Part shown: positions 52,001 through 64,000 of the stretch, one piece after another
How the letters are laid out: every line of letters starts with the position of its first letter
How positions within the stretch are numbered: position 1 is the first letter of the stretch
Source: Gymnogyps californianus
Lineage: Eukaryota; Chordata; Aves; Accipitriformes; Cathartidae
Direction: 5' to 3'
DNA: 64,000 nucleotides
Assembly: GCF_018139145.2 (NCBI RefSeq)
Contig: NC_059471.1
Location: forward strand, 44,818,226-44,882,225
The notes under the pieces: model-generated
Told to the model about the DNA's origin: nothing
Seen by the model: only the letters and a program-made list of their open reading frames with translations
Databases searched by the model: none
Translations under genes and position numbers: made by a program

Positions 52001-54396
52001 TGAGGATATACTTCCTGCCTGTGAAGTAAGAAAATTTAGTGTACACTGCTTTACCTTTTGGCTTCATTCTGTTACCACTGACACGCTCTGTGCCTGTGTC
52101 CCTTGGCGTGAGTGCTGCTTTAACCCTGTATCACTTTGGGGTTCCTTAAATAAAACCAGACCCTCTTTCTGTTGCAGTGTTTCCTATGCGTAAAGTAATG
52201 GGCAAGCAGCTGAAAGACAAGGGATTCACACAGACCAACCTCCGCCTCGGGAGATGAGCCTCCCCAGGGTCTGTGATACATATGCTCCTCCTTGGGGCAG
52301 TTCAGAGCCGAATGCTGAAATTTAAGGCCTCTCAATTTCTCTCGGAGGAGTTTTTCTCTCTTCATTGACTACGGGGGAAGCCTAAAGAGGACACTGGTCT
52401 CTCCCAGTTATACCCTGCCTTTGTGAATAACATCAGAAACGATCTCTCTCACTGCTCCTCTTGTACGCTAACAGAATGGCCTTAAGAGTTTCTGGTCAAA
52501 TAAACTTAATTTTCTATGGGAGAAAAAACCCACAGATTCTGAAAGGAATTCTGTATGCCATTGGTTCTTCAATTGAATTACTGCTACTCAAGTAATTAGT
52601 TGGTAAAATGTTCTTGGGCAGGAAAATAATTTTATCAATTGACTTCTACCTGACCTGACTTCTTTCCCTAAACGCTGAGAATGACAGACCCATTTAAGGG
52701 GATGATATTGAAGTACATAAAAGACAGACCTCAGACGTAATCCATGAACCATCTCACGCACAACACTGACAACCAGTTTTTTAAACCAACAGCAGTAAAG
52801 CTGCTGGTAAAGATCCAGTTCTGCTGCCCCGCAATGCCTCATGGCCTATCCAGAAGCCCTGATCTGTCACAGCGTTTTCACGCTTTGCACGGACACTTAG
52901 CACCTCTGCTTCAGTCCTGATTTGGAGCTGGATACTAAAAAGTTGCTGATTTTGGTGGAAGTTGATTACCAACGCAGTTAATGGGAACTGACAGAGGCAT
53001 TTTTCCCACAATGTCTGCGAATAATTTGTCTTGGGTTTCTCTGCTGACCACTCAGCAGAGGGGAGCCTGAGCTTTAACAGTATTGAAGTTCTTCTGTCAG
53101 AGAGCTGATAAACTATCCGGTACTGGGGAATATTAAGAACATACTCAAAGACAATCAAACTCTGGGGCCTGTGAATGCTGTTATAAAATATTATCCCAGT
53201 CACATTAATCCTCAATTAACTGTAATTGCTTTTAGTATCTGTATGGGTACTCTGTGCTCGTTTTTCTTAAAGATTACCTCAATTTCAGAATCCCCTCAGC
53301 ATTACTACGGTTACTTCAGGAATCAGAAATTAATTCAGACTGGTCAAACATTTAAAAATGAACAAGTGGCATCACAAGTTTAATCTGTGCAATTCCTGGA
53401 ACCAAATATTCATAATTAAATGCATTGCAAAAGACCTTTATGTATACATCTTTCATCTCTAAGCTATAAAAATCTCAACACTTAAAAAATCTTGCCAAGC
53501 CTCCTCTTTGTCAAATTTAGCTGAATAGGCAGATCCTTGTGAGGAAAGAAAACAAAAAAACACTATTCCATTTGCATGAACAACTGATGACTAAGAGTTT
53601 CTCCCTTTCCTACATAATTCAATTAATACAAATTGGTTCACAATTATAGGGCTGTATGGGAATGATCAAGAATTTCCTTTTATTTAATCTGAAAAGGCTT
53701 GGATTGAAAATCCCAGCAGAGGCAGCCACTGGTACCCATATAAAGGGCCATTTATATCACACTAGACAGCTGGCAAAATCTTGTTATTCTCTAACTCCCA
53801 GGGAGAAACCTAATGTCTTGCAGAGCACCACTGCAGAAACATTTCTCCTTCCTACTTACAGTTCATCCACTGACTCCTCAACAATCAGCTCCTTCCTTTA
53901 TCTTTCTTGCTTTCCAGACACAAGTACTATGTTGAAGGAAATGAAAGTACTTAATTGTGGTACCTAGCAGGTCAGTGAAACCATCAGAAAGATTAACTTA
54001 AATGATCTTACATGCTATTTCTGCATACCCCCCCTTCTGTTGGTGTGGAGTAAATTATTGTCTCAAGAGCCATTTTATTCATTATTGCTTTTTCTCTGCA
54101 AGAGATGCAGCCGTTTCTTCTCTGTTTTGTTTTGTTGGTACATTCAATTCCATTTCATGAATGGCTACACCACTAACCTTGGTACCAGCGAGTATAAGAT
54201 CTGACTATTTCCTTGTGTTCAAATAATGGTCGTGGGGAAGACGATACCTGCGTGAAAGAAAACTGCACGTTGAGAATGGGGTAGTAGTTTTTAGATGGGC
54301 TCTTTCTATACAAATCAGAAAACGGTTCTAAATAAGTCCCTGGTAAAATACAGATAATTAATATTGTACTTTCAGCAGAGATGCTGCTGCCCCTTG

Positions 54397-54402
54397 TTTA
54401 TT
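54397..54402 (-). terminator. KLF12: Candidate proximal KLF12 polyadenylation signal (AATAAA)
   Basis: An AATAAA on the minus strand about 755 bases after the KLF12 stop could yield a short-UTR isoform. Another is present near 54073-54078. AT-rich DNA contains such hexamers by chance, so these are listed as possibilities only. Confidence 0.2.
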
Positions 54403-54717
54403 TTACAGACTTCAACAACAACAACAACAAAGGAAAAGAAAGGAAAAAAAAAAGATAAAAGAAAAAGGTTAAATGGCTGGTGTGCTCTAGGGCATAATGA
54501 CAAATTGTGGTACAATATTAAAATGCCACCATTGTTATTGCAAAAGTCTGCTCAAGCGACCCTTCAGCTCCAACAGCGGGACTTCTCCAGCAGAATCTTC
54601 TTGCCTACTCACATGCAGCTTGTCTGTAGCACAGCTTGGGCGTAATGCTGACACCGGCCAGATGGTATTCAAAACAAGGGGAAAAGATGGGATAATAAAG
54701 GTCTAGCGGTCTTGCTC

Positions 54718-54758
54718 TCATCATCATCATCATCGTCATCATCATCATCATCATCATC
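54718..54758. repeat. TCA/TGA trinucleotide microsatellite
   Basis: Roughly thirteen TCA units with one TCG interruption. It lies 400 bases after the KLF12 stop, inside the inferred 3' UTR, where the mRNA would read (GAU)n. A short CAA repeat is found nearby at 54413-54431. Confidence 0.9.
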
Positions 54759-55157
54759 GGTTTGTGGTATCTAATCCTCCAATCAGCAGTGATTTTTCAG
54801 GAACAAAATGTCCAACAGCTGAGAAAACATACAAGCTATAAACATTTTTTGTCAAAGGATGCAGCATGTAAAATAATGCCCATTCCTGTAGCATTTTGGC
54901 TGCTATTTCCCAGGTGATTGTGATGACACTTTCAGGGGGTAGCCATGCTGAGGGGCAGACGGGGTTAACTTCAGAGGGCGAGGAGAAGAGTGGCACTTCT
55001 TTTCCTGCTTTTTTAAATTTCTGTTCTTATTTTTTGTTACGGACATCAGGGAAAGCCCTGCCTGTTAACACTGTAGAGGGGGATTCAGCCCTGCTGAATT
55101 CACTCCGGGTAGTTAAGAGACCCAGCTCTTAAACTCATCTGGAACAGGTAGCGTTTC

Positions 55158-55451
<294 letters not shown>

Positions 55452-58400
55452 CTAGGGGTTGCTTTAGGCCAAATTACACAATTACGAGGTACTGAATCTG
55501 CTGAATATAAGGAAAGGGCCTTGAGATTTATCATTCCTGTGGCGTTCACATGACTAAGAAAATCAACAGGATTAAGGCAACAATATAGATCCTACCTTGC
55601 AGGGGTGATGCAGGGATTAACATCAGGACAAAGGGCTGTGTAATTATTCTCATGATTACCGTACGAGTTTGCTACCCCCATCTTGTCAGGCTACACTTTC
55701 TCCCAAAATGGCCAGATTACCCGATATTTCAGCAATTTATCACAGGCTGCCACAGATTTCCAATTATTTTTATGAAGTTTATGGAGGTTTCTAATTATTT
55801 GTGTAAACAACACTGCAGGACATTTCTTAGCAAGCTGGTAAAAATGAAAGACGATTTCCCAAATAAACATAAAAATTCAATCTGCAAAACGTCCTCTTTA
55901 TTTACTGCACTTACTTTCAGTAAAATTAATTTTGCATGTAAGATGTTACCAGGAACGATGTACAATTTTTAAATGTACTCAGCCATGTGACTTGCACAAC
56001 ACTGTTGATAAATACCTATTTACTTCAATGAGATCAGACTTGGGCTAAGTGTTGATTTTTGGAAAATCCCACCCTCTGCATTTTATTTAAAGGTAAGCAT
56101 GATGCATGCCCCATGTTCTGTGTCATATCATGTCAGAGGAGAAGATTAATACAACAAAACTGGATTTTGTGCTTTCATAAAGCAAACTTATAAAACTCCA
56201 TTTTTGCCATGTTTGTAGGCTATACTTATTTGTGATTTCTATCACCAGTCCTCAATGTCTACATGTTAAATGCTCCTGGCAGTTACCTTGATCCCACAGT
56301 CGAGCATGCACCAAAACTGAGGAAGAGAAACTGTGTGAGGTCTGTATGTATCCTTCTTTGGTGTGTCAAAAATGACTTTTTACCTCTCCTTCTGAAACCA
56401 GCTAATCACAACTAGAACAACAAAAAAGCACCTCTGCAACTGTTTCCTTCATCAGGCACAATCATTCCTCAGTTATTTATTATCGCTTATGAATCATGAA
56501 ACTATTCCAATTACATGAACCAGTGACGCAACACTTGCTTTGTCGCAGGCAGCATATCCCTCCATGCATCTCTTCAAAAGTCAATAAATGCTTTGCTGAG
56601 AGCCCTCGGTTTCAAAAGAAAATTCCCGAGTAAGAATATCATCACAAAGTTCAAACAGCCCTTGAAAGTCCAGCTGAAATGGCCATGAGTGCCTCTGTAA
56701 GGAAATCAGATGCTGTACAGGCATGTCAGTAGGGTTGTCAGCAACATTTGAGCTCCTTGGGTTGGTACCTTCTGTGCACCATCTGGGCTGTGCTGCAGTT
56801 TTGATGTCAGACGGGGGTGGGAAACAGTTGCTGTGAGGAGAACCCAGCAATCCAGGCTCTGAGGTGACCACAGCCCATAGCCACACCAGCAGCAACTTAG
56901 CCTAGATAATTTCATAGTCCTCAGCCAAGCACAAAGCACTAAATAGTGTTCATTGCCCCTGGGTGGCTGCAGCGTTGGGTGCCTGGAATCCGGCAGCTGC
57001 TGCGAGCTGGACGGGCACAAGCTACACGGCAGATGGTGGGTTGCACGCTCTTGACAATGACACAGTGCTACAAAATGTGCTCAGATTCGCCACCAAACTG
57101 TCTTAAATAGATATCCTTGCCACAAACAGTTGGTGCAGAGCACTGTACAAATATAGCAGCACTCCCATCCAACTTGGCAGGTCTATCCTAACGGTCTCAT
57201 CACACCACATCAACAGTTTCCAAGTGGATTGCTTGCCCCATCCATCCTCAACATACTTTTAAACTCTCTTTTTGTTTAGACTCTGGATACTGCCCCCGTT
57301 GGTTTCTTTGATCACAGAGACTTCCAGAGCAAAGTGTGGGGTTATTTCTTAAGCTTTAGATTCTTATTTAAAAGCATCTGAAATTCTAAGTCTCTCCTAC
57401 CACAAGATACTTCCCCTGCAATAGCCTCTTCGGTACACAAAATCCTAGATCTTCTTTCTCTTGGTAGAAGACAAATGGAGAACCCGATGCAGGAAGGGAT
57501 GGTTGGTGAAAAACAAATACCAGAAATAGTTTGTTCGTCCATTAAAACAGTATCACTTTGGGTAAGAAACAAAAGTCAGCTGATGGAAGGGCGTGAGTGC
57601 AGGTCACTTGGCTGGAGTTCCCAGGTGTTGCTTCCACCCTCCCTCCTCAATGAGTCCTGCTTACCCAGCCCCTATAGAGCTACGTGAAAGAGACAGGACT
57701 AACCACATTCCTCTCAAGCTATTTACACCACTGAAGGAAAATCACTCTTACAACCTCAACCTAAGAAGACCTTTCATTATTTTCAATTAAATATATGCGT
57801 ATAAGAAGGAAAAAAACACGCAAAGTAGCATTACTCTGAAGACATTCACTCATATGCATCTTAAAAAAGCCACTGTAAAGAAAACTGTGAAAGATACAAT
57901 TTTTCATTAAGATTAATCAACAACATTTTACGCAAACCTAATTTTTAGGGGAAGAATAATAATATTACTTTTCTGTTAAACACCTACATTATCTGTGGAT
58001 GGACAGGTGCTAGGAAAAAAATGTTCTTCATAGGCAATACTATACTAACTCTTAACCTTTTGTTTGGTAACATCCCAGACATGAAGACTGACCACTGAGT
58101 TTGTCAAAAACAGAAGACCCAGGAGTTCAAAGGATGGAGAAAGGACCAGAAGGAGCAGAATTGCAAGAGTATGGGAAGCTGGTGTCAGGTATCACACACC
58201 AGCTTTGGCCGATGAGCTGGAGCGCTCATAGCTGAAATTCTCAGTACAATCAACAGAGAGAAGCTGGACCTCAGCAGGGCAACCCAGAAAGCTGTGAGTG
58301 AGGAGGTGGACAAAACTAGCGTGTTAATGGGAAGAAACTAGCCCCAGTGCTTATATATATCTATATATCTATCTCCATTTCAAGACTGGATTGCAGTGAA

Positions 58401-60778
58401 GTCAAATACTCAACCATTTTGCCTCTGTGCAAGCACTTGAGCTTAAGTGTCTGAGAAACTCTCGGGTTCAAAGTGTGGGCACGTTTCGGCTCCTTCGATG
58501 GCTTGGCAGCCACTGGAGGCAAGGGTGCAGAGTTACTGTCACACACCCAGACACTCAAATTCTCATTCAGCTCTAAGGAGCAAAAGCAGGCGGTGTGAGT
58601 CTTGCCCAGGGTAGTGGAAACACGGGAATGAAGGAGAAGACAAAACAGTGGACAGTTTTTGGAAAACGGTAGTAAAGAGAGCTGCAGAAAGAGACTAAGA
58701 ACCTGCAGCAATTAACACGAGGAGAAAAAGAAAACTGGAAAAAGATAAAACCCTGTTAGTTAGTTCAATCTTCTGAATTCGTAAAGTTTTGGACTTAAAG
58801 AAGCTACCCATTTAAACATAAATGCCTGAAGCTGTGAACATTTTCACATGAGCTGACCCTCTACTTTTCGAACCTGTCTTGAGAGCTCTATTGTTTTGCC
58901 CCGAAACCTGACAAAAAGATCCCAAAACACAGAGAAATTGTATTCTGATGCTATTCTGCAGCTTTGTCTTGCAATATATGGATAGTGAACAGTATGCCAC
59001 AACAGGCATTTACATGGATCAAGTGGGATCCTGGAGCATGAAAAAGTTCTTCTAGACAGTTCCCTGTAGAAAATGAGTATTTTCTATTGTTTGGGGAAGT
59101 TGATTATGAAACTTTAAAGGTATGACTCAATGCCCCAAATGGAACTAGTAATTTTTTTAATCTTCTATTAACAAAACATCTATTTCTAAGAGCCCTCCAA
59201 AACCTTGCCTTTTGTAGTCCAGATGCCACAATCCAAATTAGTTTAATTACTTTCACCATATTATTTTTCCTACCCTACCATGACTCCTCTCACTTAAGCA
59301 CTTAAGAACATAGTTACAACGGTTACTTATTAAATCTCCCTAAACTCAAGCAAATAATGAATTAATAATGCTGAATAATGACCACTGTTCAGCCAATCCT
59401 TCCAAAATTTTCCGTCCTCCCCGCAGCCCAACATCTGTCTTCCCATATCCTTATTCATGTACTCTAACATCCGGAAGATCATTCACCCAAGGAAATAAAT
59501 CCCTCTCAAACTTTTACTTTACAACCCGATGACATTCACATATTCCTTAAAAAAAAGTACCAGCAGGAGACCATGCCATGTAACAGATGAAGGGTCCAGG
59601 GTCTGTTCTACCCTGGGCAGAATTTCCCACGTGGTACGTTCCTTGGCAGTTATCCTTTGCCCATCAGCTAGCTGGTATCATGGTATTTGATGCCAGATGC
59701 TTCAAAGACAGGCACCACAAAACCACCATGTAAATAGTTATGGGTTATTCTGCCAGCAGGGAAACTGCTCTGGAGCTCCAGGAAACACAGCCAGGCTTAT
59801 GTTCCCTAGGCAAGGAACTTTATTTACCGCAATTGCAGATGCCCTCTGCACTCCCTGCGCACTTGCAGTTCCTTTCATTTGTGTATTATTTAAGCTTCAT
59901 TTATTCATCAGTTTAGCAGGCTCTTGGCAACCATGTCATTAAGTAACAATGAGGTAACACCATCTACTACCAGGACAGAAAACATCCCAGTGATCAAGTT
60001 CTAAACTGATTTCTTTCTCTGGCATAAACTCACCTCTCTCTGGTATTACAGGTGAGTGCCATGTCCCTTCTTATTTGTGTCCTCTTCAGACATTCCCATC
60101 TATCCAGTTTTTCTGCACATGGAATTGTCACCATGACTCCGAGTTACTACATCACTTCTATGTAGCCCTTTCCTGCAATGGTACTCAGCATTTTGAAACA
60201 CTGGTAACATTTTTATTCCAAATAAGAGTCAACTAGAAAATAAACATAAGGGACTGTTCAGGGGTACAGGCTTAGCCACCTAGTCAGATTTTTCTGTATT
60301 TAAGCTTTCATCACCCTGTGAAAGAGCCACATGCTGAAATTCCACTTTTGAGAAGGACAAAGTTAGAAAAGCACTTGGAAATGAAACTTGGTTTATAGGT
60401 TTGTGTAGTGTTTCCAGACTGGGAGGGTGGGAGCATAGCCGAGATGCTGTCCCTCACTCCATTCACAAAATACAATGGGTTCGAGTCAAACTTGCATGGT
60501 TTAATAGGTGGCACCTGCCCAGCCCTGATATCTACAGCTACATCTTTATACACTCAGTTTCTACTGCCATTACTCTTGGAGGAGTATTCCCCACATAAAA
60601 ACAGAGTGAGGTCCTAAGGATTTAGCCCATAACAAGTCGAAAGAAAATAAATAATCCAGCAAGCGTGCCTCTGCCTATATTTGATGATGTTAAATTTTCT
60701 AGTCAAAGTCAACAGATCTGCAGCTTTGCAGGGTTGAGGACATCTCCTGGTGATTCCTGGTTTGGTTTCTGCTACAGG

Positions 60779-60808
60779 ATATTATGCCTTATATATAAGG
60801 CATAGTAT
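60779..60808. repeat. 30-bp palindrome with no spacer
   Basis: The central 22 bases (60783-60804: TATGCCTTATA and its exact complement TATAAGGCATA) are perfectly palindromic. After one mismatched pair the symmetry continues for three more pairs. It lies in the KLF12 last intron. Confidence 0.9.
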
Positions 60809-62289
60809 TTATGTCAGCTGGTTTCAGCTCCCACGTAAACACCAGAACTGTTCTGAAACGTATGAGACAGTCACACTGCACCCATACTGATAGGACTCTG
60901 GAAGGGGAAATCATAAATTGAAAACCACAAATGACGGCTAATTAGATTTTGCATTTCTACTAAAAATACGCAATTTCAGGCAGAAAAGAATCTTTTTACA
61001 GCAAAACCACTATCTGATAATGAGCATCCTCAGGCACTCCCAGAGGAAGAGGGCAGCTTAGCTTTTAGACACAAGGGAAAGGGAAAAATGACAACCCTTA
61101 CGTTTTGTGTGATATTTTTATTAGTATAATTTTTTAATGAAAAAACATCAGAGCACTTATAAAGCACTTTCTGACTTCAAAGTGCCTTATAAAGCTTTTT
61201 TTAAAATGTAATCCTTCATAAAAGTCTGTCTTCGTAATAGTACTGTGTAACAAATATTGTGTCCATTATGCAGGTAGGAAAACCAACACGGCGAGCATCA
61301 GCAACCTTCCCAAAACTGCAGAGAAAGTGAACAGCAATGCTATGACTCACATATTAGGAACACCTTACTTTCTGTAATGAAACTGTTAGATCTCAGTTTC
61401 ATCCCTTTAAAAGTTTGAAATATTTTCAATCATTTTGATGCAAAAATCCAATTCAATTATTTAGATGTCTTTCAAAAGGTCATTTCGGATCTCTGTTTCC
61501 AAGTTAGTGATTCACTATGTCTCTTTGGTGAACACAGTGAATTTGACTTTTGTGTTTCAGTATTGTCAAAATATGTAAATATCTTTCCGGGAAGAGATTA
61601 AAGTTTTGTATCAGTTGAGCAAGTCTGGGAAAACAATTTCTACGAGCAGAACAGGAACATACTGTGCTGCCTGTGACATGTCTTGAAATTCAGGTTTTTT
61701 ATTCCTTGTTCTCAGTCTGACTTAGGCAAAGCACAGGGACATGGTTTCTTCATGTGAAAACTGGGAACAAAACAATTTCTTCAATTAAAAAATACAGTGA
61801 CAACCTCCACTCTAAAACAAGAGATGCTTTTGGCAGCTCTTGAACTGATTATTTACAAGCTCCACTTCTGATAATGCAAGCGCGAGTCCTTTTCCCACAT
61901 CGCAACACACAACTGTCTTTTCATTTCACTGCACTGCTGAGCTTGGGTCCTGTTTGCCATCCTGGCCCTTCTTCTCACTCCCTCTGCAAGACCAGTACTA
62001 GTTCAGCAACCTTATCTCCTTCCTTCTCCTGCTATTGTCCCAGATGCCCCTCTAGGTATACAGCTGCCTCAGTTTGCCACTATTTTAATACAAAACCCAG
62101 CAAAAAAGCACAAAATTCAATGCTCTGTAATTTAAGAAGGCAAATCCATTACATTGGTCTCAGCCCTGTTCTGTCACTGCTTGCACAGGAGAGAAATGAA
62201 GAGGGGGAATCCAAGAAACTTCTCTTCCACATTTTCTCTTTTTGGGCTTCTGCAGACTTTGCCTCACATGGGACATACCTAGCTGTCTT

Positions 62290-62870
62290 TGTTTTGGCTG
62301 GGACAGAGTTAACTCTCTTCTTAGTAGCTGGCACAGTGCTGTGTTTTGGATTTGGTGTGAAAATAATGTTGGTAACATGCTGATGTTTCAGTTGCTGCTA
62401 AGTAGCACTTAAGTTAAGGATTTTTCAGTTTCCCATGCTCTGCCAGCAAGCAGGTGTACAAGAAGCTGGGAGGGAGCATAGCCAGGACAGCTGACCTGAA
62501 CTAGCCAAAGGGATATTCCATACCATGGAACGTCATGCTCAGTATATAAACAGGGGGGAGTTGGCCAGGAGGGGCGGATTGCTGCTTGGGCATCGGTCAG
62601 CGGGTGGTGAGCAATTGCATTGTGCATCACTTGTCTTTTCCTGGGTTTTATCTTTTTTTTTTTGTTATATTCCTTTTCATTACAATTATTATTATTATTA
62701 TTATATTATTATTCTTAGTTAGTATTATATTTTATTTTACCTTAGTTATTAACTGTGCTTATCTCAACCCACGAGTTTTACCTTTTTTTTTCCGATCCTC
62801 CTCCTCATTCCACTGGGAGGGGGGAGCGGCTGCACAGTGTTTAGTTGCTGGCTGGGGTTAAACCACGACA
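62290..62870 (+). mobile_element. Solo LTR of an avian endogenous retrovirus (TguLTR5-like)
   Basis: The element runs from TGTTTTGGCTGGGAC to TTAAACCACGACA, the characteristic ends of an LTR family common in neoavian genomes. U3 holds CGTCA (half CRE) at 62531-62535 and an intact TATATAAA at 62543-62550. The middle carries poly-T and an (ATT)n tract at about 62683-62712, then the CAACCCACGAGTTTTACC block near the 3' end. No gag, pol or env homology flanks it, so it is a solo LTR. I see no convincing target-site duplication. It lies in the KLF12 intron in antisense orientation. A 169-codon ORF crossing its left edge is spurious. Confidence 0.85.
62543..62550 (+). promoter_or_regulatory. TATA box of the intronic solo LTR
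   Basis: TATATAAA lies about 250 bases into the LTR, just after CGTCATGCTCAG. This is the expected U3 promoter position in this family, and the motif is intact in this copy. Confidence 0.55.
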
Positions 62871-63134
62871 CTAGTACTATGTGAGATACAAATGAATTAA
62901 AGCTCTGGGACAAGGATTAGTTACATACATTGCCAAGGGCATTGCTGATGTAAAATGATAAATTTTAATTCCTGTAAAAACAGAAAAAATAAAATTTTTG
63001 GAAATGTAAAAGTGCACCTGTGCACCTGAATCCAGGAGCCACACCAAATCTTAACAGTAGATGACAAATAGCATTTTATTACCCTTCCTGATAATTTTTT
63101 CCTGCATGATGTGGTAGATATATAAATATTTAAG

Positions 63135-63170
63135 TATATGTTAAGTGCATATATATACACTTAACATATA
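63135..63170. repeat. AT-rich inverted repeat
   Basis: TATATGTTAAGTG and CACTTAACATATA form perfect 13-base arms around a 10-base AT loop, within a longer AT-rich tract. Confidence 0.9.
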
Positions 63171-64000
63171 TTTTATATATATACATGTAGTGGAAGATGG
63201 CATGAAGTTATCTCCTTCCCTCCAGCCACAGCAAATATATGGGACTATCAAACTTCCAGTGCTGTGGGGATGGCTGAGATTTTTCCTTTTACGGCAGCCT
63301 TCACTCACAAAAGTACTTGGGAAAGGTGATGCAACAGATCCGTACTTCCATCAGCAGCCAACTGCATGGAGGGTGCCAGCAGACCTGCACACTAACTCTC
63401 TTTAACCGGGGTGCTGCAGGCCTGAGTTTTAGTCTGGCCTCCCCAAATAAAACACCTTTCCTTCATTGTGGTCTATAGCTGCAAGGGAGATGCCAAACAA
63501 GTGACACTTCCCTTTCCATCTGCCTATGATTCTGCTACCGTCACTCCTCCTGGATGCTCCAGGGTTTGCTCCACCATGTTCATCAAGAGCAATACTGATG
63601 TTTCTCGGTATAAAAGTTAAACCCTCCACTACCTGTAAAAAACAAAACAACAAACAACCCCCCAAAGAAATAAACAAACAAGCAAAAAACAACAAAAAGG
63701 CTCCAAGGGATGAGCTTTGTCTCACTCAGTTTTGCACAACCAATTATTTGTTGTTTGCACTGTGCTAGAAGGCAGGCTCAAGCAGGGGCTGGGACCCTGG
63801 TGTGCTGGGCTGTCTGCAGAAACAGTATTAAAAAATCCACCTCCAATTTAAGTAAATGAATTGTGAATGGAATTAAACTTCCCAAATGAAGAGATACCAA
63901 TTTTTATCACCATAAAAAGCAGAATAAATATATACGATACTAAACAAAAATATTAACTGACAAAAATACACATGACAAGGGAAAAGATCATTAAAAGTTA

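Larger units (their letters stand above)
46075..55157 (-). other. KLF12: Inferred long 3' UTR of KLF12
   Basis: This stretch lies directly downstream of the KLF12 stop codon in gene orientation. KLF12 transcripts in other vertebrates have a very long 3' UTR of many kilobases (general knowledge), and the first AATAAA that would give a comparable length is at 46093-46098. The interval is AT-rich, has many poly-T and ATTTA-like stretches, contains no recognisable CR1 or LTR insertion, and includes a GAT repeat 400 bases after the stop. Minus-strand ORFs within it, the longest being 144 codons at 52781-53215, show no recognisable domain. The extent is an inference; no transcript evidence is available here, and shorter isoforms ending at proximal signals are possible. 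Confidence 0.5.

Noticed and set aside
60421..60500. tRNA-like A box and B box (TAGCCGAGATG and GGTTCGAGTC)
   Set aside because: The flanking sequence cannot form an acceptor stem or anticodon arm, so it is a chance match.
61874..62383. 169-codon plus-strand ORF, the longest in the window
   Set aside because: It crosses the left edge of a solo LTR, has no domain and no splice-site support; its last 30 codons translate the LTR itself.

Overview
The window looks like avian genomic DNA, probably from a neoavian bird. It is AT-rich and gene-poor, all interspersed repeats I recognise are bird types (CR1 LINEs and solo LTRs of a family abundant in many neoavian genomes), and the only protein-coding exon I can defend is vertebrate. 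That exon, on the minus strand at 55158-55339, is the terminal coding exon of a Kruppel-like factor. It encodes zinc fingers 2 and 3 and a C-terminus ending in MLV, and best fits KLF12. The species cannot be determined from the sequence alone.

Layout. (1) 1-16.7 kb: intergenic DNA with a CpG-enriched patch near 5.1-5.8 kb, a 33-bp near-perfect palindrome at 8.5 kb, an AGC microsatellite and an antisense solo LTR (14542-15132). (2) 16.7-19.9 kb: a repeat nest with two nearly identical CR1 3' ends in tail-to-tail inverted orientation, an ancient CR1 fragment between them, an LTR-like fragment with TATA and AATAAA signals, and a decayed CR1 reverse transcriptase. (3) 19.9-40 kb: gene desert with a decayed coding-like stretch (27.3-27.65 kb), an exon-like segment (25.9-26.3 kb), two ZNF143/THAP11-like motifs (33.5-33.6 kb) and a candidate conserved noncoding block (36.5-37.3 kb). 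(4) 40-42.9 kb: GC/CpG-rich island whose minus strand carries several good splice-like signals and a consensus CRE; this is the best candidate for an unannotated noncoding transcript. (5) 44.2-62.3 kb: no recognisable mobile elements. This span covers the inferred ~9 kb KLF12 3' UTR (about 46.1-55.2 kb), the terminal exon and most of the visible last intron. A sense-strand solo LTR (62290-62870) sits in the intron, antisense to KLF12.

The two sides of KLF12 are read as follows: the gene runs right to left, so 55340-64000 is intron, 46.1-55.2 kb is 3' UTR and everything to the left is downstream desert. In human and other vertebrates this desert separates KLF12 from KLF5 (established synteny; not testable here). 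I found no tRNA, rRNA, CRISPR, or prokaryote-style operon, and no convincing novel protein system. The more interesting items are regulatory and structural: the candidate lncRNA island, the inverted CR1 pair, the paired ZNF143-like sites and several short perfect palindromes.
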